From NCBI RefSeq assembly GCF_051020975.1, contig NC_135036.1, positions 7,192,001-7,256,000 on the forward strand: 64,000 nucleotides of DNA, given 5' to 3'. How positions within the stretch are numbered: the first letter of the stretch is position 1; every line of letters begins with the position of its first letter. Made by a program: the position numbers and the translations under genes. Under the pieces are notes generated by a model. It did not search any database. It worked only from the letters and a program-made list of their open reading frames with translations, and had not been told where the DNA came from. Origin of the DNA: Osmia lignaria lignaria (lineage: Eukaryota > Arthropoda > Insecta > Hymenoptera > Megachilidae). This document shows, in pieces, positions 20,864-31,900 of this stretch.

Positions 20864-21420
20864 GGGGTCCCTAACACCCCAAGATGATATTAGGTCGGGA
20901 CGCAGAGAGTCGCCGGGGTCCCTGACACCCCAAGATGATATTAGGTCGGTGCGCAAAGAGAGTCACCGGGGTCCCTGACACCCCAAAAGGATATTAGGTC
21001 GATGCGAAAAGAGATTCAGAGGGGTCCCTGATACCCCAAGATGACATTAAGTCCGGTCGATGAACAGAGAGTCGCCGGGGTCCCTGACACCCCATGATGA
21101 TATTAGGTTGGTGCGCAAAGAGTCACCGGGGTCCCTGACACCCCAAGAGGATATTAGATCGATGCGGAAAGAGATTCAGAGGGGTCCCTGATACCCCAAG
21201 ATGACATTAAGTCCGGTCGATGAGCAGGGAGAGTCGCCGGGGTCCCTGACACCCCAAGATGATATTAGGTTGGTGCCCAGAGTGTCACCGGGGTCCCGGA
21301 CACCCCAGATGATATTTTATCGGTGCGGAAAATGAGTTGCCGGGGTTCCTGACACCCCAAGATGATATCAGGTCGGTATGCAGAGAGCGGCAACGATGCA
21401 TCGGGGTTCCTAACACCCCG
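20864..21420. repeat. 51-61-bp tandem array of GGGGTCCCTGACACCCC hairpins
   Basis: GGGGTYCC starts at 20864, 20915, 20968, 21021, 21077, 21128, 21181, 21239, 21290, 21342 and 21403. That is eleven copies at 51-61-bp spacing. Each has GGGGT and ACCCC arms around a 7-nt loop, followed by AAGATGATATTAGGTC and a variable GTGCGCAAAGAGA tail. The pattern of spacings (51, 53, 53, 56, 51, 53, 58) suggests three-unit block duplication. It is not a CRISPR array: the spacers are themselves repeated. Confidence 0.9.
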
Positions 21421-24400
21421 GAAACGAATTCTTTTTTGATAAAAATTATAATTGCGAGAAGGATTTTTGGCGACTCGAAAAAAAATTTTTTATCACATGA
21501 ATGTCACATGAATAATATGATCAAGTAAATGATGATACATTGTAATACTAGTATTATATGAAACATAATTAATAAATACAAATCTGCAGAATATTTAAAC
21601 ATAAAAATTGTAAAAACATCAAGCAGTTATTGAATGTTATATAAATAAATAACTGAGAAAGGTAGTTCAATGAATCATCTAAATAACTCAGGAAGGAAAT
21701 TCGGGAAATTAAATAAATACTCAACTGCTGTTTTAAAATGATTTATTTACTAAAATGCATAAAATGAATTCCAATTTGTCAAACAATTGTTTTAATAACT
21801 TTTCAGTCTTGTGCTGATTTTGATTGATTTCTCAAACAATTTTTATTTTACATTTTATAACAAGAAAAACATCATTCATAAATCAATTAAAAAGATAAGT
21901 CTAAATAAAAAAAAAATAAAACGAAACCGAGATTTGAACCGGCAATCATTGGATTTGAAGTAATATATACAATCGCATAGGTAATAATTAATGTGTAAGT
22001 ATACCACTTGGATAATTCTTCTCGTCAGTTTCTTTATTTCTAAAACAAACTCTACTTTATAACATAATCTTACTAATTTAATCTTATCGCTTCATTTAAT
22101 GAACAAATACATTTTAAATCCTGCGTCTTTTAACGAAAGCGATCACGGAGGATCTTGAAATCGTGTAATCGTCGGCCGGTGAAGTCTATGACCTTGAGGT
22201 AACCTTCCTTTGAATCGAATGACCCTGACAATCTCGCCGAACCCAGCAGGAGACGAGCAGCGTTCCCTATTTCGAGGCAGAGGCCTGCGATGAGCCCATC
22301 CCATTACAGGACTCCAATTCGGTTGGCACGATACACGCACTGATTGGACGTCGTAATTAGTATACTTAGCATCAGCAAGATCGGTGACCGGGTTGCTCGT
22401 TTCAGGGGTCGTCGCCTTGGCAAAATTCAATCAGCCCACTCCGATCATCGCTTATCGGTATCTTTCATCTTACTGGCATCGGTTTCGCCGAATACCGATC
22501 TTCCCTTTCGATGATTATCACGATCCTGCTTACGTAGCCAGAATTTCGTCCAACTGAACATTCTTCAACGGGGGCCATTTGCATTTTTATGAACCTGAAA
22601 TGAATCATTTGAATTTGTATTAATCTTAAAGGTATCATTTGTATCTGGTGGAATTTTAAAAGTATTATAAGAGAAAGTAAGTGAATAAACATGATTGTAT
22701 TTATAAATGAAAATAAAAATATATTGATTGATGAACATTTATGATTGATGTACAATTTGACACAGTAAATGATATTCCAATGCAACTTGGAATCATAAAA
22801 TGTGTACGAAACCTTATGGTATTCCGACTGATAGTAAATTGCTAAAACAGATCATGGCGTTGCTAAAGATGCTTGAAACACGTTGAGAAACATGGATTTC
22901 GACACGAGCCTTATTTGTACAATTATTGCTATGGTCCATTAATTTGTTATACCGTCGCTAGTTAGAACCAGGATATAATGTTCTTTTTTGCTGATTCGCT
23001 CGAGGTTTGAACTTCGAAAGCTTAATAGAAACTGGTCATTACGGGAAATTAATTGCATTTAGTCATTGATATACTTTCTAATGATTATGTTTTCTACGAT
23101 TTTACGTGGATGGCGTGTTCTTACTACTGTTCTGGACGATATTATTGAAATCCTGACTCGTGTAACAAGAATGGTGGACGATTCCAGTATTTGCGGTGAA
23201 ACTGCCATCATTCGAACTAATGATGGGACATAATTGCCTGAGAGAATAGTATTTATCTTGAAAATTTTATTTCTAAATTATAATACACTCCGCAAAACAA
23301 TTAAAGGAAAATAGGGCGAGATTAAAGCAGTAAAATCTCTATTTTCAGATACCCTTTTAAGGTTTTAGCTGTTACTTTTTAGAAGAATTATAGTGATATA
23401 ACTTCGAATTGATGTATGAAAATTGTCGATAAATCTCGCGTTACGAAGCAAAGGGCAAAAGGGTAGGAAAATCGAATTCAGCCAAGACGAAGGGCTTCCT
23501 GTTGCTTCATTCCCGTCGGTCGGTGCCGAATGATTTACGCGACAACCTGGACGATCCTCGAACTTTCACCTTCAACCGAAGAATATCCCTTTCACGGCAG
23601 TTACGTGGCGCGACAGAAATAAATCGAGCCTTTTTATGGTGTATTTAAACGAATTGAAATTACACACTACCGAAGTTCGGTCCTACATGGAAACGCAGAG
23701 CTACGATTACCCCGAGCCTTTTGTGTCAGTCCTTCGTTCATTTTTACGAGCCATTCGTAAACGTATAATTTCTTCGCGTAACATTTGCCTTGCTGCCTAT
23801 TCTCGTAAAATTCGATACCTCGAGAGTGCAAAAAAAAGAAAAAAAAAAGAAACGACGAGACTTCATTTTCAATGGAGTTCATATCTCCCATGAACTTATG
23901 GACATTTTCCTCGCGATACTTAAATTCGAGAATTAAAAGAATCCAAGTGAGATCATTATTATATTTAACTATCATTTTCTAATTACCTATGTCTTAATTG
24001 ACTCGGCTGTATTGAAACCCGCAACGATGCTCAACAGAGACATCAATCAACCCCTAATTTGTAAAAAACGAATCCTTCAAACGAGGCCTTTCCTCGGCTA
24101 CCGTTCACCAAACGTTCAGTTCGCGTTATCACCTGGTGTTAGCTTACAATCATCTTCAATTTCGAGCACAGAAAAAAATGGGATCATCATTGATGGGATT
24201 CACTTTCGAGTCACGTAGCTGAGCGCATCGTTCTCGAGTGGTTCGCGGGGTTGACCGCAACAGGTATGGTTTGAACCTAGGATGAAGGTAGCGATACGCC
24301 GGAGGCCGAAATGAAAGAGAAGGCGAACGCAAATACGGTGTAAATCACGGCACGCAGAGGAAATCAATCGAGCTGGTGATCGAAGATCGCGGTGGTCGTG

Positions 24401-25960
24401 GTTATCAATAACCTCAATCACTGGGTTGTTAGGAACGGCGGTTGGTTCGGCCCTTAACGATGCAATTAGAGCGAGCTCGTAGCCGTACGAATTAGGCCTG
24501 ATAAATGCGAGGAACGCCCCCGCGCGGCGTCGTTTTTCACGCGATTCGAAGGGAACGAATTTATTCGGCACGCAGACGCAATAAACCGACGCTATTTCGC
24601 GTGATTAATCCAACGTACCGGCCGTAATAAGCCTTTAATCTTTCGCCGGGCGTTTGCTACCAAGCTTGGCAAAACGGTACGCCCGGTTCCTCGGTTAATT
24701 CCGCGAATTTCATCCGCCACTCTCACGCGGTCACTAACGCTATTTACGACGTGGAAAGACAGTTTTCGCGCCGTGGCGATTAATAAAGCTAATTAATGCG
24801 GTTAATAAATATCGGCCGGTACGTGGTAAATCATGGCGAAGGTCGGCAAACCGTCATGGACGAGCTCCGAAGGCTCCTGTAGATCCTGGGATACGGGACC
24901 AGTCTCGGATGCGATGGAATTTCTTCTGTCTCTTGATTCCTTTTGGAAGTTCCCCCATCGGTGTCTTTTTGTCTTCTCGATCGCGTTACATTGATACGGG
25001 GAGATGGTTGGATGGATTGGTTCGGGATTCGTGATGTTTCTTTCTTGACAAAGGATCTGTGAATACGGTTGCGAACTTCATTAGGCTAAACGAGGATATT
25101 CGAAAATGGACGTTCTTAATCCTGCTCGGGAATGATACGTTCGTATACGACGAAGAAACGATATAGGTATTTATCTGAAATGCAGGAACGGATTAACAGT
25201 CGAGGGCACCCTTGGTTGAGGAACTTGGTTCGAAAATGGAAATTTATTCTGAATAAAATTGAATAACATTTAATTGTAAAGAAAAAGGACAAGGGTAAAA
25301 AGATATTTTAGCAAGGTAAATGGAAGGCTTAAGAAAGAAACTCTGGAAAGAGGAACTGGGAACTTGAGAATAATTTTAAGAATCTGCAAAATATTTCTCC
25401 TCTCTTTTATTTAATTTGAACTAATTGAAATTGATTGAAAATTCATTATTTCTCCTGGGTATACTTATTTTCTATACGAGAAACTTCTAATTTCCTCTGA
25501 TTTTATCATTTCATTAAATATGTCTGTAGGTAGTTAAGACCACCTAGTAAGTAATTTTCAACTGATCCGGCCCCTGGAATCTTAGAAATGGATCTAGAAA
25601 CTGGAATACCGGAGATAATAAATAAATTCCTGCGAACACGTGTGAGAACACGATAACATCTGTTGTTGCACAAGTAATAGAGTAATTAATTCAACAAGCT
25701 AAATTTAAACCGGACAAAGAATCGAACTACACGAAGAATTAGCAAAGTACGTACATACGTGCTTGCATAAGTTGACTGGAACAAGTTGCTCGCTGCAAAA
25801 ACTATCGTATGTCAGAAGGTACTCTTAGCTCGAAGTAAACCTTGTAACTGAAAAGAAGCAGACTGGTTCCATGTTCTAGACATTCAGATCGTACGATCTG
25901 TAAAATCAATCAAAAGCACTGACTTCTTTTCCGCACATAATTCACATCGCTCCGATCAGA
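21421..25960. other. Intergenic DNA with tRNA-like fragment and GC-richer islands
   Basis: AT-rich to 22130. A GC-richer block at 22140-22560 includes TGACCTTGA (22189-22197), which on the minus strand is the TCAAGGTCA half-site of FTZ-F1/ERR-type nuclear receptors. Another GC-richer, TAATTA-containing block is at 24210-24870; its open frame 24200-24571 (-) has no known domain. Poly-purine tracts occur near 23830. No gene is supported. Confidence 0.5.
21915..21985 (-). pseudogene. tRNA-like fragment (minus strand)
   Basis: Read on the minus strand there is a B-box-like GGTTCAAATC with the T-loop TTCAAAT. It is preceded by an anticodon-arm-like ACTTCAAATCC at the right distance, and followed by TCGGTTTCGT then A/T runs. 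The 5' acceptor half does not pair and the A box is poor. This is a decayed tRNA or tRNA-derived SINE fragment, not a functional gene. Confidence 0.35.
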
Positions 25961-25969
25961 CCAGGATCT

Positions 25970-26503
25970 GATTGCAAAAAATTTCATTAACAACTCATAC
26001 ACTTTTAACCCTTCGTTGCATTATGCTTTTTTTTAATTTCTATATCTCTAGTTTTTTACAATCATAAATTTTATTATACATAACGTAGAATTACATGACT
26101 CTTCTTTAAATAAATTTTTAAAATAGAAATATTTTCTCTTGCCAAAATTATTATAACAAAAAGTGATACGAGAGATTAATACGAGTTACGACAAAATATC
26201 GATAGGTTTGTGGTAATTTGCCACGGTTCACGGACCAGGATCTAATTGCAAAAAATTTCATTAACAACCCATACACTTTTAACCCTTCGTTGCATTGTTT
26301 TTTAAAAAATTTCTATATCTCTAGTCTTTGACAATAATAAATATTATTTTATATAACGTAGAATTACAAGATTTTTCTTTAAATAAATTTTTAAAATAGA
26401 AATAATTTCTCTTGCCAAAATTATTATAACAAAAAGTGATACGAGAGATTAATACGAGTTACGACAAAATATCGATAGGTTTGTGGAAATTTGCCACGGT
26501 TCG
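25970..26503. repeat. 264-bp tandem duplication
   Basis: CCAGGATCTRATTGC starts at about 25971 and 26235. The two copies stay closely similar through CATACACTTTTAACCCTTCG, AAAAAGTGATACGAGAGATT and CGATAGGTTTGTGG to TTTGCCACGGTTC at 26503. Two copies with a few per cent divergence and small indels. Non-coding. Confidence 0.85.
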
Positions 26504-28503
26504 AGGGCGAAACAGCTGCACATTTTCCGCGTAGCTTCTCAAACAGGAAGGGCGAGAACGAAGCGCTCTTAATTATTGATCAATCGCGATTACGATAAGC
26601 GCCGGCGGGCAGGAGGCCGAGCCTTTGTATCATCGCAACGATATCAGCCACGGTCTATCGGTTCTACCCTTTGAATACGATGTACTAGGAAGTACGCGTT
26701 GTACTGACAAATGAGATTAATCGCCGCCAAATACGGCGGCGGGTTGTTGCACTCGCAATTAAAGCCCGTTTAATAAAGCACCAAGGCAAATCGTTTCGCG
26801 CTCGTTGGAATGTGAAAGTAGATAAGTCTACCCGGCTTTGGTTCACCGTGTACCAGGGAGAGTTAGGAGGCGCGCAAGCGTGCCACTGCCATGCCTCATT
26901 ATCAACCTCGCTCTTAATTGAGATTAGTTTCGTTAACGTGTTTCGCGAACGGACCAGTTCCGTAAACCGATACCGTGATTCTATGTAAATGACATTATCA
27001 TGATCAATGAACGGTAATAGAGGTCCTATTAAGCGGTCGAGGGTGTAGGAGGCTTTCTAACTGTTCTATTTTAAAAGAACTTGAATCAGTTAGTCTACTT
27101 TGAAAAAGTTATTCTAAGGGATTTTTGCCCTATGGACCTGATAAATCCTTCCAGTATATGAATCGAAAAAGTGATTGTGATTGCCAAAGATTGTGATTTT
27201 TTCTTACCTGAATAAATTCGTGAAATATTCTTGATCCAAGATGACCGATTCGAGAGGTGCCCGCGACCTTCTCGCACGCTCCCTCGCCTCGAAATAATCG
27301 AGCACGTTCCTGCGTTCCGACGTCTGCACAGGAGCGTCGAGGATGCCGACGACGATGGCCCCTTGGGCGGGGTAGGTGCACTGTACAGTTAGGATTTCGA
27401 GCAAGCGAACGGCATAATGAAAGAAACGTGCTGCCCCCTGGCCTACGATCTACTCGCTCCCACATATACACACCGTGCCCTGTAATTCGTGGTACAAGTG
27501 AGGTCAGCATTATTCTGGTGCGAAAAATAAAATGAAAATTAAGAATCGATGAAATGATTTTTTGGAAGAATGCATTTCAAAATCAATCAATTTGAAAATC
27601 TGGAAGAGCTAGAAAATACCCTGAAGAACAAGGGAGATTCAGGGTGGATTAGGGAAACGCACCATGCTCGGTGCTGTACTTTGAAAATCACGTTGCTCCG
27701 GCGAACGGGAACCAGTTTGAGAACGCGGTCGAAAAATCATGCGAATTAATTGTTTGAAAAACACCGCAAGGCCGCTGACCGGATCGACCAGTCTCGGTCG
27801 CGTGTGCGGCTTGGAAAACGCGGCTCGTTCAGGAATTCCTAGCCAAGGCTCGCAGAGTTTCGTGAGAACCGGGTCGAAGTATTTTCCACCGGACGATCTT
27901 TCGGTGCGTTATCGCTCCTCGTTATCGCCTGTCAAGATTCTAATGGTAGTATTAGACGAGAAACATGCTCGGTTTCGTACTGATCCCAGGGATTCAGGTT
28001 GAAACGGTCGATTGAGTTTGCTTATTGACAGCGATGCAGAATTGTGTCACAAGGATGAAAGTAAAAGTTTAGAGCGTGAGAGATGAATTTTTGTTTGTTT
28101 AAATCAAAATATAAATTCACAATCCGTCTAGTCTCTATTGGATCGCGATACACGTTCGTTTATAAATGCATTTCGAGCACGTCCAACTCGATCATGATAT
28201 TGGAAACGTGACTCTCGATACCTATCGTTTGTTTAGAGAGACTCTATTCTTATTGAGGATGCCTCTCTAGGAAGTAATCGACAGCCTCTTATTAGATCCT
28301 AGTTGACTAACCGGCACTTGATCATTCTTCCATTGATAGATTAATTAAGTTACCTGCTTTGATGATGTTTCTATAGCACCAGCACAGTGATCTTTTCATA
28401 GTTCATTGTACAGACTCCAATTTAGTTCAAACATTTGTTATCTTCAAGAATGACGAGGGTTATTAACACTTTGATGGCCCCAGCATGGGTTTCGTAGAAC
28501 ATT
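26504..28503. other. Intergenic, GC-richer island with no supported gene
   Basis: 26520-27000 is CpG-containing and rich in TTAATT/AATTAAA motifs, resembling conserved non-coding regulatory DNA (inference). Overlapping open frames on both strands at 27095-27535 and one at 27739-28002 have no recognisable domain. CATGCTCGGTGCTGTAC at 27661 and a related copy near 27963 belong to a dispersed motif family. Confidence 0.45.
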
Positions 28504-29406
28504 CCATTGGCGTAACTAATACGGAGAACTACCCAAGTGTTACACTCACTTATTAATGAAACTTTGTCAGCTTGTAGAGCTCGTCGAGCTGAACACGGCT
28601 ATACCCCGTTTTGTGGGCAGACGGGTAATTGTTTAAAAGATATTAATAATTAAAGTTAGTTACTACTTACATTCTGAAGTATAACAAACTCATACATACA
28701 ACTCGCAATCTAGAGATCCACGGTTCAAATCCTTGGTTCCCAACATTTTTTTTTTCTTTTAATGATAATTTGCCTCTTTTTGAATAACTATTACATAAAA
28801 ATTATCATTAAAAAAAAAAAAAAAAAAATTGGGAACCAAGGATTTGAACCGAGGACCTTTAGATTGCGAGTCATGGATCCGCTCCGTGGTTAAACACATG
28901 AATCGTAATTTAAAGGTCCTCGGTTCAAATCCTTGGTTCCCAATTTTTTTTTTTTTTTTTTTTTTAATGATAATTTTTATGTAATAGTTATTCAGAAAGA
29001 GACAAATTATTATTAAAACAAAAAATGTTGGGAACCAAGGATTTGAACCGTAGATCTCTAGATTGCGAGTTGTATGTGTGAGTTTGTCATGCTTCAGAAT
29101 GTAAGTAGTAACTAATTTTAATTATTAATATCTTTTAAACAATTACCCGTCTGCCCACAAAACAGGGTATAGGCGTGTTCAGCTCGACGAGCTCTACAAG
29201 CTGACAAAGTTTCATTAATAAGTGAGTGCAACACTTGGGTAGTTCCCCTTGTAAGTAGGGACCAGGGTGAGCCCGGTCCCCAAAAATGGGGATCGATCCC
29301 TTTACCATTCTAAAATTTCTAAATTTTGAAATTCTACAATTCAAAAATTTTAAAAATTTCTAAAGGGCGTGGCCCATCATAGAGAAAATTCTAGTTACAC
29401 TAATGG
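28504..29406. mobile_element. Roughly 0.9-kb fold-back (palindromic) element with tRNA-like arms
   Basis: Two long arms (about 28517-28880 and 28890-29260) are near-perfect reverse complements about a centre near 28886. Matched landmarks are ATGAAACTTTGTCAG at 28556 and CTGACAAAGTTTCAT ending near 29215, and the GAGCTCGTCGAGCTGAA, GGGCAGACGGGTAATTG and ACAACTCGCAATCTAGAGAT blocks. A and T runs sit at 28809-28828 and 28945-28965. The outer ends CCATTGGCGTAACTA (28504-28518) and the reverse complement of CCATTAGTGTAACTA (29392-29406) match the MITE ends at 16758. There is no transposase frame, so any mobility was non-autonomous. Confidence 0.75.
28873..28946 (+). pseudogene. tRNA-like sequence at the palindrome centre
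   Basis: GTGGTTAAACACA (A-box-like) is followed by an anticodon-arm-like GAATCGTAATTT, AAGGTCC and GGTTCAAATCC (B box), and then CTTGGTTCCCA. Mirror copies with ACTCGCAATCT before the same B box occur on the other strand and in the outer arms. Acceptor pairing is absent on the 5' side. This is tRNA-derived or tRNA-mimicking sequence, not a functional tRNA gene. Confidence 0.35.
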
Positions 29407-31140
29407 AACCTCCTTCATTAAGATTATTAAAATTTCTAAAATTCCAATTAACATCTGATAATATAATGATCGCTTTAAAAACAGCTAGCTTTATCGTTTC
29501 ATTTTCAACCGCACTAAACATCGAAACCTACTAAATCAAAGCAAGCTCATCTTTCATGGAGACCTTCCAGGGAACGGCAGCGAGCAACTTATATATACAG
29601 AAGCAGTCATTAAAAGTCAGAAAACTCGTACCACTTTCGCCAGAGGCCCGCCTTGCAAATCGAGGCTGCTCGTAATTAGTTTCATCGTCGACGGTGGTAA
29701 TTTCTAGTCGGGACGTGGGCGGGGCAATTGCGTACAACGAAATCCTCCGGTGGAATGTCGCAAGGAATCATCACTCCTACGCAAGGACTCTCGCCGAGGA
29801 CGGGTAAGCATGATCATTAGGATTCCCTTAGGAGACTCTGAAACAGAAAAGATGAATATATGTAATATATGTTGTATTGTATTATTTCTATGATATATTT
29901 TAAAAAAGGATGTCATTTAAATTGGTCCAATTCTTAGGGGATATCATTTTGGAAGAATTTCAAGATACTTGCAACATATCAAAGAGATACTGTTACGTTA
30001 TTTCGTGTCTAGGTCTTCGATAAATACGAAAACTCGGAAAGCAGCGGACCTTAAGCGCGTATGAATTATTCCGCGAACGTTCATGCGGTGCACGATACGC
30101 AATTAACCCGGGCCCGATGAATTGCAAATACAGTCGTTAGCTTGCCATTACACTCGAACGCTTTCAGAGGACGGTGGATACGAGATCGGAGGAGAGGCTC
30201 GAAACCGTCTCTGTCCAGTCAGCGTCGTTGCAATCCGAGCCACGAACGGAATTTCAATCTCCTGGCAAATGGAACACCGTAGTCCTTATGGCGTAAAGGT
30301 CGTCAACCGATGCATGCAAGCTCGCCGGACTGGACTCGATGATACCCTGGGCTCGGTCGTTACCCAGACTAAGTGGTCCGCTGTTACGGTGATCAGGATA
30401 AGTGCTCCATATTCTGGGTGCAGTTTCGTCGAACGAGCAGATAACACACGAACGAGAGCCCTGCTACGATTTACGACACCGGGACGACACTTGTGCTCTA
30501 CTTTGGCCACGTGTCGTCTTCTAGACGCAATCTACCTTGGGTTAGGTTGCACAGTATTTCGAGGAGCTATACTGTTCACGAGCTTTGAATATCTGGGATG
30601 AAGATATGTCTTGGAGTAATGATGGTTCCATGAGATATTACGTAGGATATTTGGAAGTTTGGATTTCTGATATTAAATTCCATATTTAATTTTGTAAGCA
30701 ACCGAATACAGATAGATATGATTTTAAATCAAATGTAAAGAATAATTAACAAAGTAATAAATAAACCGTTACCAAGGAATCCTTTATCCTCCCCAATCCA
30801 TCGTCAACGATGCTGCAATGGTCTGAGAAACAAGATCTTTGTTGTTGAATGGGATTTGCGTTTCCACGAGATCCTCTGGGAAATTTTCGAAACCCTTTCC
30901 ATGCGGAAGAACGGCCCAACAATGTCTCGTTCGTATAATTGGTAACGCAACTGTTTCGCAAGGCGGATAGAAGAGCACCGCGTACACCGGGGGCGAGTCA
31001 GTAAGTCAGTCAGTCAGTGAGTCGACTTGCTGAGCCGTGGGATTGGATACCGACGCGCTAATGAGCCTCCGTGTTTACGCAACGCTCGTTAGAGAAGGGA
31101 CGGGCAACAGGGAAATTTCGCGAAATGCTGTGGATATGGT
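29407..31140. other. Intergenic, no supported gene
   Basis: GC-richer at 29640-29830 and 29990-30600. The 159-codon frame 30122-30601 (+) and its minus-strand shadow (30286-30510) match no family I recognise. A (GTCA)n-like run lies at about 30997-31024. Confidence 0.45.
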
Positions 31141-31149
31141 AACGAGCAC

Positions 31150-31900
31150 GGTTAAGTTTTCTGGGGAAAATGACGAGATATAAGAGGGGAAAAGATCATG
31201 AAATGCGTGAAAAACGTTTTTGTGGGGAAAATTATTTTCGGTAACCCATCTTTGTGAAGTCCGCGCTCAACTTCGCTTAACCTTGATAATTTTATGACTA
31301 CCAGTACAGCCTACATATTAATTATGGTTGTTATTAATTGAGTTTTCTATGATAAATGGTGATAAATGGAAAGGAAAAAGCTCATAAAACGCGTGAAAAA
31401 AGTTTATTATAGGTAGAATTTTTTTCGGTAACCCATCTTTGCGAAGTCCGCGCTCAACTTCGCTTAACCTTAATAATTTTATGACTACCAGTACAGCCTA
31501 CATATTAATTATGGTTGTTATTAATTGAGTTTTCTATGGTAAATGGTGATAAATGGAAAGGAAAAAGCTCATAAAACACGTGAAAAAAGTTTATTATAGG
31601 TAGGATTTTTTTCGGTAACCCATCTTTGCGAAGTCCGCGCTCAACTTCGCTTAACCTTAATAATTTTATGACTACCAGTACAGCCTACATATGAATTATG
31701 GTTGTTATTAATTGAGTTTTCTATGGTAAATGGTGATAAATGGAAAGGAAAAAGCTCATAAAACACGTGAAAAAAGTTTATTATAGGTAGGATTTTTTTC
31801 GGTAACCCATCTTTGCGAAGTCCGCGCTCAACTTCGCTTAACCTGGGTAATGTTATAGCTACCAGTAAAGTCAACATAGTTAAGGCCATTGGCCTATACT
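31150..31900. repeat. 187-bp satellite array (CGGTAACCCATCTTT family)
   Basis: GTAACCCATCTTT starts at 31241, 31428, 31615 and 31802, giving an exact 187-bp period over nearly four copies. The core contains inverted arms GCGAAGT and ACTTCGC around a 9-nt GC-rich loop, then TTAACCT. The rest of the unit is AT-rich (GGTTGTTATTAATTGAG, GGTAAATGGTGATAAATGG, CTCATAAAACACGTGAAAAA). A sister array with the same core but a 169-bp period lies at 39530-39960. Confidence 0.9.

Noticed and set aside
20864..21420. CRISPR-like array
   Set aside because: Regular hairpin repeats, but the intervening sequences are themselves repeated, no cas genes occur, and the context is a eukaryotic genome.
28829..28946. 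Functional tRNA genes in the palindrome
   Set aside because: B boxes are good, but acceptor and anticodon stems do not pair properly and the A boxes are weak; treated as tRNA-derived sequence.
30122..30601. 159-codon + strand frame
   Set aside because: Lies in a GC-richer patch where stops are rare; no domain, no homologous pattern I recognise, and a shadow frame on the other strand.
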